Below are positions 1 through 8,589 of a DNA stretch of 64,000 nt, in pieces. The stretch is taken from the NCBI RefSeq assembly GCF_902499115.1, contig NZ_CABVPN010000028.1:52466-116465 (forward strand), written 5' to 3'. The notes beneath the pieces are model-generated. The model was not told the DNA's origin, ran no database searches, and worked only from the letters and a program-made list of their open reading frames with translations. The number at the start of each line of letters is the position of its first letter. Within the stretch, counting starts at the first letter, position 1. The translations under genes were made by a program, and so were the position numbers. This DNA comes from Burkholderia diffusa. GTDB lineage: Bacteria > Pseudomonadota > Gammaproteobacteria > Burkholderiales > Burkholderiaceae.

Positions 1-624
1 CGCCGCCCGATACAACGACGGGACCGTCTCGATATTGTGATTGAACACGTCCGGCCACGCTGACGACAACGCATCGAGCGCCCGCGCGACGCGGCCACGG
101 AAATCGGGCGTCAGCACCTCGACGCCGATGCCCGGCACGCTCGCGCGCACCGCCGCGATGCAGGCCGCAAAATGCGCAGCGCCGCCATCGCGCAGGTCAT
201 CGCGATCGACCGACGTGATCACGACGTAGCGTAGTTCGAGTGCCGCGACCGCGTCGGCGAGCCGCGCGGGCTCGTCGGGATCGAGCGGATCGGGGCGGCC
301 GTGCGCGACGTCGCAGAACGGGCAGCGCCGCGTGCACAGTCCGCCCATGATCATGAAGGTCGCGGTGCGCTGTGCGAAGCATTCGCCGATGTTCGGGCAC
401 ATCGCCTCCTCGCAGACGGAATGCAGCCGATGATCGCGCAGCACGGCCGCCATGTCGGCGACCGCACCGCTCATCATCGGCCGCGCCCGCAGCCACGGCG
501 GCTTCGGCAGCGCCGCGCCGGCCGCGGGCTCGACGCGCACCGGAATGCGCGCGAGCTTGTCGCGGCTCCTCGCGCCCGGCTGGCCGAGCGCGGTGAGGCT
601 GGGTCGTTCGAGCGCGGCGGCCAT
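1..624 (-). CDS. lipA: Lipoyl synthase, 3' end cut by window edge
   Basis: Radical-SAM enzyme that inserts two sulfurs into protein-bound octanoyl groups to make lipoamide. The first 208 codons are present. The LipA auxiliary-cluster cysteines appear in CEEAMCPNIGEC and the radical-SAM triad in CTRRCPFC; TSVDRDDLRDGG is also typical. The ATG at 624 lies 2 nt after the acoC stop, so this is the last visible gene of the acetoin dehydrogenase operon. Its likely job is lipoylation of the AcoC E2 subunit (inference). It is probably a second, pathway-dedicated copy beside a housekeeping lipA elsewhere in the genome, which cannot be checked here. Confidence 0.93.
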   Translation of the reverse strand, partial: MAAALERPSLTALGQPGARSRDKLARIPVRVEPAAGAALPKPPWLRARPMMSGAVADMAAVLRDHRLHSVCEEAMCPNIGECFAQRTATFMIMGGLCTRRCPFCDVAHGRPDPLDPDEPARLADAVAALELRYVVITSVDRDDLRDGGAAHFAACIAAVRASVPGIGVEVLTPDFRGRVARALDALSSAWPDVFNHNIETVPSLYRAA

Positions 625-626
625 CG

Positions 627-1742
627 TCAGTCTCCGAGAAACGCGCCGATCAAGCGGTTCACGTCGGCAGCCGCCTCCATCTGCACCATGTGGCCGCTGC
701 CGGCGATCACCTCGATCCGCACGCCGTCCGGCAAGCCCTGCGCATGCTGCGCCGGAATCACCTCGTCGCGCTCGCCCCAGATCACGAGCGTGCGCGGCGC
801 GAGCGCCCCGACGCGGTCGCGGAACACGCGCCGCTGGGACGCACCGTCGAACGCGGCGTTCGCGATCTTCTCCAGCGCGGCCTGCACACCTTCGAGCCGC
901 TTGTACTTGACGAGATCCTCGACCAGTTGTCGCGTGACGAGCGCGTCGTCGGCGAACAATGCGCCGAGGTGCGGCTTCAGTGTGTTGCGGCTGTTGCCGG
1001 CGACGAAGCCGTCGATATAGGCGCGGTTGATATCGGTGCCGAGCCCCGCGCTCGCGATCAGCGTCAGCGACGCGACGCGTTGCGGCGCGCGTTCGGCCGC
1101 GGCCATCGCGACCGCGCCGCCCATCGAATGCCCGATCAGATGCGCACGATCGATGTGCTGCGCGTCGAGCAGCGCGAGCACCGCGTCGGCCAGTTCGTCG
1201 AGACTGCCCGTGTCGACCGCCTTGCCCGACTCGCCGTGCCCGGGCAGGTCGAGCGCCCACACGGGCCGATGCGCGGCCAGCTCCGCGTGGTTGAACAGCC
1301 AGTTGTTCAGGTCGCCGCCGAAGCCGTGGATCAGCACCGCAGGCGTACCCGAACCGTCGCCGAGTTTCAGGAACCGGACCGTGCGTCCGCCGATCTGCGC
1401 CTTCTCGGGTTGCGGGCCCGCCGCGTCGTCGGCGGCCGCGGCCGGCACGAAATCGCGCTGGAATTCCGCGATCGCCGCGTCGATGTCGGCATCGCTTGCC
1501 TCGGCCGCGGCCACCACGCCGAGCAGCGCACCGACCGGCAGCGTCTCGCCCTCCTGCGCGACCTGTCGGCGCAGCGTGCCGTCGAACGCGCACTCGACGC
1601 CCGACGAGATCTTGTCGGTCTCGACGTCGAGCACTTCGTCGCCCTTCGTCACGCGTTCGCCGATCGCCTTCAGCCAGCCGTTGACCTGCCCCTGCTCCAT
1701 CGACAGCCCCCACTTGGGCATCGTGATCATGTGAATCGACAT
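627..1742 (-). CDS. acoC: Acetoin dehydrogenase E2, dihydrolipoamide acetyltransferase
   Basis: 371 aa. Residues 1-80 form a lipoyl domain with the lipoylated lysine in VETDKIS (K44). An Ala-rich linker follows, and from about residue 125 an alpha/beta-hydrolase fold with nucleophile elbow GHSMGG and a late histidine in GSGHMVQ. This lipoyl plus hydrolase architecture is characteristic of AcoC and differs from the usual catalytic domain of pyruvate dehydrogenase E2. It accepts the acetyl group from AcoAB and passes it to CoA. The stop is 4 nt upstream of the end of acoB's frame, so translation is probably coupled along acoA-acoB-acoC-lipA. Confidence 0.95.
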   Translation of the reverse strand: MSIHMITMPKWGLSMEQGQVNGWLKAIGERVTKGDEVLDVETDKISSGVECAFDGTLRRQVAQEGETLPVGALLGVVAAAEASDADIDAAIAEFQRDFVPAAAADDAAGPQPEKAQIGGRTVRFLKLGDGSGTPAVLIHGFGGDLNNWLFNHAELAAHRPVWALDLPGHGESGKAVDTGSLDELADAVLALLDAQHIDRAHLIGHSMGGAVAMAAAERAPQRVASLTLIASAGLGTDINRAYIDGFVAGNSRNTLKPHLGALFADDALVTRQLVEDLVKYKRLEGVQAALEKIANAAFDGASQRRVFRDRVGALAPRTLVIWGERDEVIPAQHAQGLPDGVRIEVIAGSGHMVQMEAAADVNRLIGAFLGD

Positions 1743-1746
1743 CGTG

Positions 1747-2751
1747 TCAGCTCCTCGTCTTCAGTACCGCCTGCGCGATCGCGTCGGCGGATGGGATGTA
1801 AAGGTCTTCCAGCACGCCGGCGAACGGCGTGGGCGTGTGCGGTGCGGTCACGAGCTCGATCGGTGCCTTGAGCGATCGGAACGCGCGCCGCGCGACGAGC
1901 GCGGCGATGTCGGTCGCGATCGAGCAGCGCGGGGTCGCTTCATCGACCACCACCACGCGCCCGGTGCGCTCCGCGCTTTCGAGGATCGTTTCCTCGTCGA
2001 GCGGCGAAGTCGTGCGCAGGTCGATCACGTCGACCTGGATGCCGTCCTTCGCGAGCTTCGCGGCCGCGTCGGTCGCGAGGTGCACCATGCGGCCGTAGGT
2101 GACGATCGTCGCGTCATCGCCGTCGCGCACGATGTTCGCCTCGCCGAACGGAATCGCATAGGATTCCTCAGGCACATCGCCTTCGCGCGTGTAGAGAAGC
2201 TTGTGCTCGAGGAAGATCACGGGATCGTTGTCGCGGATCGACTGGATCAGCAGCCCCTTCGCGTCGTAAGGCGTCGACGGGCACACGACCTTCAGCCCCG
2301 GGATGTGCGTAAACAGCGACGTGAGCATCTGCGAATGCTGCGCGGCCGCGCGCAGGCCGGCGCCGTACATCGCGCGGATCACGACCGGCGTCACGGCCTT
2401 GCCGCCGAACATGTAACGGAATTTCGCGGCCTGATTGAATATCTGGTCGAAGCACACGCCCATGAAATCGATGAACATCAGTTCCGCGACGGGCCGCATC
2501 CCGCACGCGGCCGCGCCGACCGCCGCGCCGATGTAGCCGCCTTCCGAAAGCGGCGTATCGAGCACGCGGCCCGGAAACTTGTGGAACAGCCCCTTCGTCA
2601 CGCCGAGCACGCCGCCCCATGCGTCGTCCTCGCCCGGCGCGCCCGCGCCGCCCGCGTTGTCCTCGCCCATCACGATCACGCTGTCGTCGCGCGCCATTTC
2701 CTGCGCGAGCGCCTCGTTGATCGCCTGCGAATAAGTGATCTTCCTTGCCAT
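1747..2751 (-). CDS. acoB: Acetoin dehydrogenase E1 component, beta subunit
   Basis: 334 aa, full length for the family. It has the transketolase-like pyrimidine-binding fold with MGEDNAGG near the N-terminus, the SEGGYIGAAVG and PLSEGG segments, and a C-terminal transketolase domain starting near TIVTYGRMV. With AcoA it forms the thiamine-diphosphate enzyme that cleaves acetoin to acetaldehyde and an acetyl group bound on AcoC. It lies between acoA (68 nt upstream) and acoC (4 nt downstream) in one operon. An AGGAGAC-type ribosome site precedes the ATG. Confidence 0.96.
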   Translation of the reverse strand: MARKITYSQAINEALAQEMARDDSVIVMGEDNAGGAGAPGEDDAWGGVLGVTKGLFHKFPGRVLDTPLSEGGYIGAAVGAAACGMRPVAELMFIDFMGVCFDQIFNQAAKFRYMFGGKAVTPVVIRAMYGAGLRAAAQHSQMLTSLFTHIPGLKVVCPSTPYDAKGLLIQSIRDNDPVIFLEHKLLYTREGDVPEESYAIPFGEANIVRDGDDATIVTYGRMVHLATDAAAKLAKDGIQVDVIDLRTTSPLDEETILESAERTGRVVVVDEATPRCSIATDIAALVARRAFRSLKAPIELVTAPHTPTPFAGVLEDLYIPSADAIAQAVLKTRS

Positions 2752-2819
2752 GTCCGTCTCCTGGAATATTGGGTTCGCCGTGCCGGCTGCAGGCCGGTGG
2801 CCGCTGTGTCACATCGCGT

Positions 2820-3803
2820 TCACGGGTACGACACGTACACGTCGGTCAGCAAGTCGGCCGCGTCGGGCAGCGGCGCGGCCTTCGCCTGCGCGACCGCGTC
2901 GTCGATCAGCGCCTTCACCTGCGCATCGACCGCGCGCAGTTCGTCGGTCGTCAGCACCTCGGCACGCACGACGCGCGTCTCGAAATGTTTCAGGCAGTCC
3001 TTCTCGTCGCGGAGCTTCTGTACTTCGCCCGGCGCGCGATAGGTCTGCGCGTCGCCTTCGAAGTGACCGAAATAGCGCGTGAACTTCACTTCGACGAGCG
3101 TCGGGCCGCCACCGTTGCGTGCGCGTGCGACAGCTTCGCCGAGCGCCTCGTGAACCGCGAAGAAGTCGAAGCCGTCGACGATCACGCCCGGCATCCCGAA
3201 GCCGTTCGCGCGGTCGGCGATGTTGTCGGTCGCGACCGACCAGCTCGACGACGTCGCTTCCGCATAACCGTTGTTTTCGGCCACGAAGATCGCCGGCAGC
3301 CGCCACACCGACGCAAGGTTCATCGATTCGAAGATCACGCCCTGATTCGACGCACCGTCGCCGAAGAAGCACACCCCGACGCCGCCCGTCTTCTTGTGCT
3401 TGGCCGCGAGCGCCGCGCCGCACACGAGCGGGCCGCCCGCGCCGACGATCCCGTTCGCGCCGAGCATCCCCATCGACAGGTCGGCGATGTGCATCGAACC
3501 GCCCTTGCCGTGGCAAACGCCCGTCTTCTTTCCGTAGATCTCGGCCATCATCCCGTGCACGTCGACGCCTTTCGCGATGCAGTGGCCGTGCCCGCGGTGC
3601 GTGGTGGCGACATAGTCCTCGAGGCCGAGGTGCAGCATGGTGCCGACCGCGGAGGCCTCCTCGCCCGCGTACAGGTGAACGAAGCCGGGGATTTCGCCGG
3701 TCGCGAACTCGACGTGCAGGCGCTCCTCGAATTCGCGGATCGTGCGCATCAGCCGATACGCATCCAGCAGCGTGTCCCTGCTGAGCTGTGTCGAAACGGT
3801 CAT
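2820..3803 (-). CDS. acoA: Acetoin dehydrogenase E1 component, alpha subunit
   Basis: 327 aa. The thiamine diphosphate/Mg motif is seen as GDGASNQG followed about 30 residues later by NNGYAEAT. TTHRGHGHCIAKG is the phosphorylation-loop region of E1 alpha proteins. The reading frame stays open further upstream, but the ATG at 3803 is chosen because an AAGGAGACACAC ribosome site sits directly before it and MTVSTQLSRD matches family N-termini. Partner of AcoB, second gene of the aco operon, about 100 nt after acoX. Confidence 0.96.
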   Translation of the reverse strand: MTVSTQLSRDTLLDAYRLMRTIREFEERLHVEFATGEIPGFVHLYAGEEASAVGTMLHLGLEDYVATTHRGHGHCIAKGVDVHGMMAEIYGKKTGVCHGKGGSMHIADLSMGMLGANGIVGAGGPLVCGAALAAKHKKTGGVGVCFFGDGASNQGVIFESMNLASVWRLPAIFVAENNGYAEATSSSWSVATDNIADRANGFGMPGVIVDGFDFFAVHEALGEAVARARNGGGPTLVEVKFTRYFGHFEGDAQTYRAPGEVQKLRDEKDCLKHFETRVVRAEVLTTDELRAVDAQVKALIDDAVAQAKAAPLPDAADLLTDVYVSYP

Positions 3804-3903
3804 GTGTGTCTCCTTGATAGGTCTGACTGCGAATGCCGCCGCGGCAACGCCCCGGCGACGGATTGCACGACGGCCCGGCCGTCGGTGAAACGTGAAGCCG
3901 GCG

Positions 3904-4962
3904 TCAGCCGCGCCACGCGCCGGCATCGCGCAACAACTGCCGCGACGACGCGTAACGCAGCGTGCGGCCGACATCGACCGTCAGCGGCCCGCGCCAGTCG
4001 AGCGCGATCTCGTAGCGGTCGCCGCGCGTGACCTCGATCTCGCGCTCGCCATCGAACGCGAGCGTGCCGTGCTCGAACGGGATCGTCTGCCACGCACCCG
4101 GCTCGAGCCGCTCGCAGCTGCGCATCACGACGCGATCGACGCGGCCGGGTGCGATCGGCGCGACGAGCGGCGTGCCGGCGGTCTTGCCATCGGCGGCGAA
4201 ACGCATCGCGAGCCCGTGCGGCGCGCTGCGCTCGAGCGGTGCCCACGCGCCGCCGAGCGCGGACAGGCCGATGCCGTCCGGCTCCGCGAAAGTCAGATAG
4301 AGCGTGTCGATGTCGTCAGGCCCCGAGATGGCGCGCGCGCCGATGAAGCGCTGGCGGGCCGCGCACACGTCGACGAGCGCGATCTCCTCGCGCCCCGCGT
4401 TCGGGCCCGCCCCGCAGCGCACGACGAGCCGCTTGTTGCGCGCGAACGCGACCTCGGCCGGCACGGCGCCGGTCGCGACGAGTCCGGCCGCGACGCCCGC
4501 GACGGTCGCCTCGCGATGTTCGGGAAACGCGTTGTTGGTGCCGGTGGACAGCGCGACGAGCGGCGTCGCGCCGCAATGCGCGGCGACCGCGCGATGGGTG
4601 CCGTCGCCGCCGAGCACGACGATCAGCGCGACTTCCATCCGGTGCATGTATGCGGCGCCGGCGTGCGTGTCGGCGACGGTATCGGAGATCGGCAGGTCAA
4701 CGAATTCGACGTCGGGCCAGCGTTCGTGCGGCGCGACCGCGCGATGCGTATCGAGCGCACGCATCAGCAGCGTCGCGATGCCCGTCTTGTCGCGCAAGGT
4801 CAGCACGCGCTCGACGCCCATCGCGCCGAGGCCGGCGAGCAGGCGCACGACCATGTTGGCCTTTTCCGCCGTCGGGAACACGGATGCATGCGTCGTCAGG
4901 CGGCGAATGTCGCGCCCCGATGCGGGGTTCGCGATCACGCCGACGGTCACGGGCGTCGTCAC
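3904..4962 (-). CDS. acoX: AcoX, NAD-kinase-like protein of the acetoin cluster
   Basis: 352 aa from a GTG start. The NAD/diacylglycerol-kinase-type nucleotide loop is visible as GGDGTHRAVA, with NPASGRD at the N-terminus. AcoX proteins accompany acetoin dehydrogenase genes in several bacteria, but their reaction is not settled; the fold suggests a kinase acting on a nucleotide or small molecule. The frame is open to 5163. I prefer GTG 4962 because GGAGA lies 8 nt before it and the family's conserved region (VTVGVIANPASG) begins immediately after, whereas the ATG at 5025 has no ribosome site and 5163 would overlap the sigma-54 promoter. Confidence 0.88.
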   Translation of the reverse strand: MTTPVTVGVIANPASGRDIRRLTTHASVFPTAEKANMVVRLLAGLGAMGVERVLTLRDKTGIATLLMRALDTHRAVAPHERWPDVEFVDLPISDTVADTHAGAAYMHRMEVALIVVLGGDGTHRAVAAHCGATPLVALSTGTNNAFPEHREATVAGVAAGLVATGAVPAEVAFARNKRLVVRCGAGPNAGREEIALVDVCAARQRFIGARAISGPDDIDTLYLTFAEPDGIGLSALGGAWAPLERSAPHGLAMRFAADGKTAGTPLVAPIAPGRVDRVVMRSCERLEPGAWQTIPFEHGTLAFDGEREIEVTRGDRYEIALDWRGPLTVDVGRTLRYASSRQLLRDAGAWRG

Positions 4963-5081
4963 GGGCTTGTCTCCATCCAGTGGACCGACGCTCGCGCCGG
5001 CCCTGCATGTGTCGTCCGCCGTCATCGAGGGCAGCGGATCATCGCACCCGACGCGACCGCGCCGGGCTTGCCCATGACATC

Positions 5082-5097
5082 TGCAAGCGGCGTGCCA
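5082..5097 (-). promoter_or_regulatory. Sigma-54 (-24/-12) promoter of the aco operon
   Basis: On the minus strand the bases read TGGCACGCCGCTTGCA, which matches the sigma-54 consensus TGGCACG-N4-TTGCA/T at every defined position. It directs transcription leftward into acoX, giving a leader of roughly 110 nt before GTG 4962. The divergent gene acoR encodes a sigma-54-dependent activator, so promoter and activator agree. Confidence 0.9.
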
Positions 5098-5343
5098 CCG
5101 TGTGTGCGACGACCACGGAACCCGCGTGCGGACTGGCTCTGCGGGCATGCCGATCAGCGACATCTGCCGCCTTGACAGCCCGACGCTCCGCGAAACCGCC
5201 CGTGCGTCTCACGCCGTCGATGTCCCGGCGCACCGGTTTCGGCACCTTCATCCGGATTGCGCGTCGGCCGGCAAGCCACGCGTATCGCGGCGCGGCGCGC
5301 GACACCATGACGTGGGCCACCATCGCGCGCGGCATGCCCGCGC

Positions 5344-5392
5344 GTCTCAATCGCGCGAGACCGGCTGAGATGCCGCTGAGACGAACGTCTCA
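5344..5392. promoter_or_regulatory. Candidate AcoR upstream activator sites
   Basis: Two inverted repeats share a GTCTC/GAGAC core. The better one is TGAGACG-AA-CGTCTCA at 5377-5392, with perfect 7-bp arms. The second is GTCTC-N8-GAGAC at 5344-5361. Another half-site, GCGTCTCACGC, lies near 5204-5214. They sit about 250-300 bp upstream of the sigma-54 promoter, the usual distance for enhancer-type sites, and just upstream of acoR. Assignment to AcoR is inference. Confidence 0.6.
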
Positions 5393-5484
5393 CGCCGCGC
5401 GCGTGCTGCGATGCAATGTGATCCGCGCCGACGGATGTGCTACAAGAACATCGAATTCCCCGTCGTACGGAACCGGAGCCGACC

Positions 5485-7404
5485 ATGCCCTACGCCGTCC
5501 CCCAGGCCCAGCACGCCGACCGTGTGCTCGGCGCGCTCGCCGGACGCCTGCCCGCGCCTGCCGATTCCGCGCGTCTCGTGTCGTCGTGGCAGCGCTCGCT
5601 CGAGCGCTACGCGCTCGACCCCGCGTCGTCGATCGGCCCGCGCGTGCTGACCGCGGCCGAGCTGCGCGAGGTGCGCGACAAGGAGGAAGCCTTCCTGCGC
5701 GCGTCGGGCCAGTGCCTGACGCGCCTGCACGACATGATTCGCGTCGCCGATTACTGCGTGATGCTGACCGACGCGCACGGCGTGACGATCGATTACCGGA
5801 TCGACCGCGAACGCCGCAACGACTTCCGTCATGCGGGGCTGCACATCGGCTCGTGCTGGTCGGAAAGCGAGGAAGGGACCTGCGGGGTCGCGAGCGTGCT
5901 GACCGATCTCGCGCCGATCACCGTGCACAAGACCGACCACTTCCGCGCGGCGTTCACCACCCTCACCTGCAGCGCGGCCCCGATCTTCGCGCCGGGCGGC
6001 GAACTGATCGGCGTGCTCGACGCGTCGGCCGTCCAGTCGCCGGACGGCCGCGACAGCCAGCGTCTCGTGTACCAGCTCGTGCGGCAGAGCGCGGCGCTGA
6101 TCGAGGACGGCTATTTCGTGCACAGCACCGCGCAACACTGGATATTGTTCGGGCATCCGAATCGTCACTATGTCGAGGCGCAGCCCGAATGGCTGATCGC
6201 GTTCGACGAGTGCGGCAACATCGTCGCCGCGAACCGGCAGGCGCGCGACGCGCTGCCGGCGCTGCGCGAACCGCGCCATATCGACGAGATCTTCGACGCA
6301 ACCGAGATGCCGCTGCGCGACGCCGCGCGGCTCGACACGATCGTCGCGCTGCGGCTGCGCGCGACGGGTGCCCCGCTCTATGCGCGGCTGCGCGCGCCGC
6401 TGCGGCGCGCCGGCCGCGAAACCGGCACGGCATCGCGCCGCCCCGGCACCGCGCAGCGCCACGTCGGCGCCCTGACGCCGTTCCTGCACAGCAGCGACGC
6501 GCGCGTCGCGCAGCAGGCCGAACTCGCGCTGCGTGTCGCGAGCAAGCGGCTGCCGATTCTCGTACTCGGCGAAACCGGCGCAGGCAAGGAAGTATTCGCC
6601 CGCGCGATCCACGACGCCGGTGCGCGACGCGCACGGCCGTTCGTCGCGGTCAACTGCGGCGCGCTGCCCGAGGCGCTGATCGAAAGCGAGCTGTTCGGCT
6701 ATGCGGCGGGTGCGTTCACCGGTGCGCGCAAGCACGGCGCGCGCGGCAAGATCGCGCTCGCCGACGGCGGCACGCTGTTTCTCGACGAAATCGGCGACAT
6801 GCCGCTCACGCTGCAGACGCGCCTGCTGCGCGTGCTCGCCGACGGCGAGGTCGTGCCGCTCGGCAGCGATACGCCCGTGCGCGTCGATCTCGACGTGATC
6901 TGCGCGACGCACCGCGATCTCGCGCGCATGGTGGCCGACGGCACGTTCCGCGAGGATCTGTATTACCGGCTGAGCGGCGCGACGTTCGAACTGCCGCCGC
7001 TGCGCGAGCGCGCGGACGTGCGCGACGTGATCGCCGCGGTATTCGCCGAGGAAGCGCAGGCGACCGGCCACGTGCTCACGCTCGACACGTCGCTCGCCGA
7101 GCAACTCGCCGCGTATCCGTGGCCGGGCAACGTGCGGCAACTGCGCAACGTGCTGCGCTATGCGTGCGCGGTGTGCGATGCCGCCCGCGTGACGCGGCGC
7201 GACCTGCCGGCAGATCTCGCCGCGCAGCTCGGCGCCGGCCCGTCCGGCGGCGCGCTGCCGGACGACGAACGCGGCCGCATCGTCGCGGCGCTCACCGCGC
7301 ATCGCTGGCGGCCCGACGCAGCCGCGCAGGCGCTCGGCATCTCGCGCGCGACGCTGTACCGGCGGATCGCAAAACACCGGATCGTCGCGCCGCACCGCGC
7401 GTGA
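5485..7404 (+). CDS. acoR: Sigma-54-dependent activator of acetoin catabolism
   Basis: 639 aa. An N-terminal GAF-like sensor region covers about residues 70-220 and should sense acetoin or acetaldehyde. The AAA+ domain has Walker A GETGAGKE near residue 362, the sigma-54 contact loop GAFTGA near 409, and Walker B GGTLFLDEIGD near 428. A Fis-type helix-turn-helix (AAQALGISRATLYRRI) lies at the C-terminus. The ATG at 5485 is preceded by GGAG with 6-nt spacing; an earlier in-frame ATG at 5437 has no such site. It is divergent from acoX and faces the promoter and inverted repeats described for the intergenic region. Confidence 0.94.
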   Translation: MPYAVPQAQHADRVLGALAGRLPAPADSARLVSSWQRSLERYALDPASSIGPRVLTAAELREVRDKEEAFLRASGQCLTRLHDMIRVADYCVMLTDAHGVTIDYRIDRERRNDFRHAGLHIGSCWSESEEGTCGVASVLTDLAPITVHKTDHFRAAFTTLTCSAAPIFAPGGELIGVLDASAVQSPDGRDSQRLVYQLVRQSAALIEDGYFVHSTAQHWILFGHPNRHYVEAQPEWLIAFDECGNIVAANRQARDALPALREPRHIDEIFDATEMPLRDAARLDTIVALRLRATGAPLYARLRAPLRRAGRETGTASRRPGTAQRHVGALTPFLHSSDARVAQQAELALRVASKRLPILVLGETGAGKEVFARAIHDAGARRARPFVAVNCGALPEALIESELFGYAAGAFTGARKHGARGKIALADGGTLFLDEIGDMPLTLQTRLLRVLADGEVVPLGSDTPVRVDLDVICATHRDLARMVADGTFREDLYYRLSGATFELPPLRERADVRDVIAAVFAEEAQATGHVLTLDTSLAEQLAAYPWPGNVRQLRNVLRYACAVCDAARVTRRDLPADLAAQLGAGPSGGALPDDERGRIVAALTAHRWRPDAAAQALGISRATLYRRIAKHRIVAPHRA

Positions 7405-7423
7405 CGAGCCGGCGCGACCGCCA

Positions 7424-7858
7424 TCACGCGGCCTGCGCGGCCACTTCGCCTGCTTTCCCGCCCTCACCCGCCGCTTCGTCGCGCCGCGCGAACACCTCGT
7501 GCGCGGCGAACAGCGCGTTCAGCGCGGCCGGGAAACCTGCGTAGACGGCCATCTGCATGAACACCTCGACGATCTCGTCGCGCGTGCAGCCCACGTTCAG
7601 TGCCGCCTCGACATGCACCTTCAGTTGCGGCTGCGCGTTGCCGAGCGCGGCCAGCGCGGCGATCGTCGCGATCTCGCGCGCCCTCAGGTCGAGCTGCGGC
7701 CGGCTGTAGATGTCGCCGAAGCCGAACTCGACGAGCAGCCGCCCGAAGTCCGGCGCGATCGGCGCAAGCGCCGCGATCACGCGTTCGCCCACTTCGCCGT
7801 CGATTTCCTTCAGCTTGTTCCAGCCGCGCGTGTAGCGATCTTCAACGAGTCGATCCAT
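7424..7858 (-). CDS. Carboxymuconolactone decarboxylase family protein
   Basis: 144 aa, a typical length. The family signature is seen around LREIATIAAL-type text (REIATIAALAALGNAQPQL) and HVEAALNVGCTRDEIVEV. The single cysteine and neighbouring histidine are where AhpD-like members carry redox residues, but the CxxC of AhpD is missing, so a 4-carboxymuconolactone decarboxylase-like or unknown role is more likely than a peroxidase partner. The start at 7858 lies inside the 3' end of the MerR gene (17-nt overlap), so the two are co-transcribed and the regulator probably controls this gene. Confidence 0.85.
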   Translation of the reverse strand: MDRLVEDRYTRGWNKLKEIDGEVGERVIAALAPIAPDFGRLLVEFGFGDIYSRPQLDLRAREIATIAALAALGNAQPQLKVHVEAALNVGCTRDEIVEVFMQMAVYAGFPAALNALFAAHEVFARRDEAAGEGGKAGEVAAQAA

Positions 7859-8303
7859 GGTGTCCGTCCTGTTCCAAGAGTGAATGAGTAGCGTTCGCCC
7901 GTCGTTCCGTCTCGCGCTCCTTGGCCTCGTAGTACGCGATCTTGTCGCCGATCGCGTCGAGGCTCGCCTGCAGTTCCGCGATATGCGCGCGCACCGCGTC
8001 GCGATGCGCGGCCAGCAAGCTGCGCCGCGCACCGAACGTCGACTCGCCTTGCGCACGCAGCGCCGCGAACTGCTGCATCTGCGCAATCGGCATGCCGGTC
8101 GCCTTCAGGCGCATCACGAAGGCAAGCCAGTCAAGGTCGGCCGGCGCATAGAGCCGGTGCCCCGCCGCCGTGCGTGAAATCGCGCGCAGCAGGCCGGCCT
8201 GCTCGTAATACCGCAGCGTATGCGTCGACACGCCGGTCAGTTCGGCGACTTGCCCGATCGTCAGCGGACCGGCGGCGGAAGGTCTGGATACGGTTTTCGA
8301 CAT
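7842..8303 (-). CDS. MerR family transcriptional regulator
   Basis: 153 aa. The winged helix-turn-helix covers residues 15-85 (TIGQVAELTGVSTHTLRYYE, then GHRLYAPADLDWL). A coiled-coil dimerisation helix follows at about 90-140. The C-terminus has no cysteine cluster, so a metal sensor is unlikely. Its promoter has the stretched 19-bp spacer with an internal palindrome typical of MerR control, which implies autoregulation. It overlaps the downstream carboxymuconolactone decarboxylase-like gene by 17 nt. Confidence 0.9.
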   Translation of the reverse strand: MSKTVSRPSAAGPLTIGQVAELTGVSTHTLRYYEQAGLLRAISRTAAGHRLYAPADLDWLAFVMRLKATGMPIAQMQQFAALRAQGESTFGARRSLLAAHRDAVRAHIAELQASLDAIGDKIAYYEAKERETERRANATHSLLEQDGHHGSTR

Positions 8304-8313
8304 GGCAGGATCA

Positions 8314-8344
8314 AGGTTAGGAGTTAGAGTTCACTCTAAGTCAA
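8314..8344 (-). promoter_or_regulatory. MerR-type promoter with 19-bp spacer and operator palindrome
   Basis: On the minus strand the -35 is TTGACT (8339-8344) and the -10 is TAACCT (8314-8319), exactly 19 bp apart. The spacer holds the inverted repeat TTAGAGT-N2-ACTCTAA (8324-8339). Over-long spacers bridged by a dyad are the hallmark of promoters twisted by MerR-family activators. The -10 ends only 10 nt before the MerR start codon, so the transcript would be almost leaderless. Confidence 0.8.
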
Positions 8345-8589
8345 GCATTGTCGAATGGCCAGGCACGACAATCCGAAATCACCGCCGCGAACACCGTAAA
8401 GAATGGTCAAAACCGCCGTCCGACGCGGCTTTCTGTCTTTACAGCGACGCAAGCCTTCAGCAAGATTCGGACAGCCTGTCTTAAAAAGGGCACGCATTTG
8501 TCCTATGCTTAACGGCGACGCCCGGCCAGGTCTCGCCCCGCCGTCCGTTGCAACAGCCATTCATCCGTCAGAACCAGGGAGCCTTTGCC

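Noticed and set aside
690..1871. Long plus-strand open frame opposite acoC
   Set aside because: Arg/Ala/His-rich translation with no recognisable domain; a GC-codon shadow of acoC.
4963..5163. Longer acoX start at 5163 or 5025
   Set aside because: Would cover the sigma-54 promoter and lacks a ribosome site; GTG 4962 has GGAGA at the right distance.
4650..7544. 964-codon plus-strand open frame across the acoX-acoR gap and acoR
   Set aside because: Arg-dominated translation, out of frame with acoR and running through the sigma-54 promoter; a shadow.
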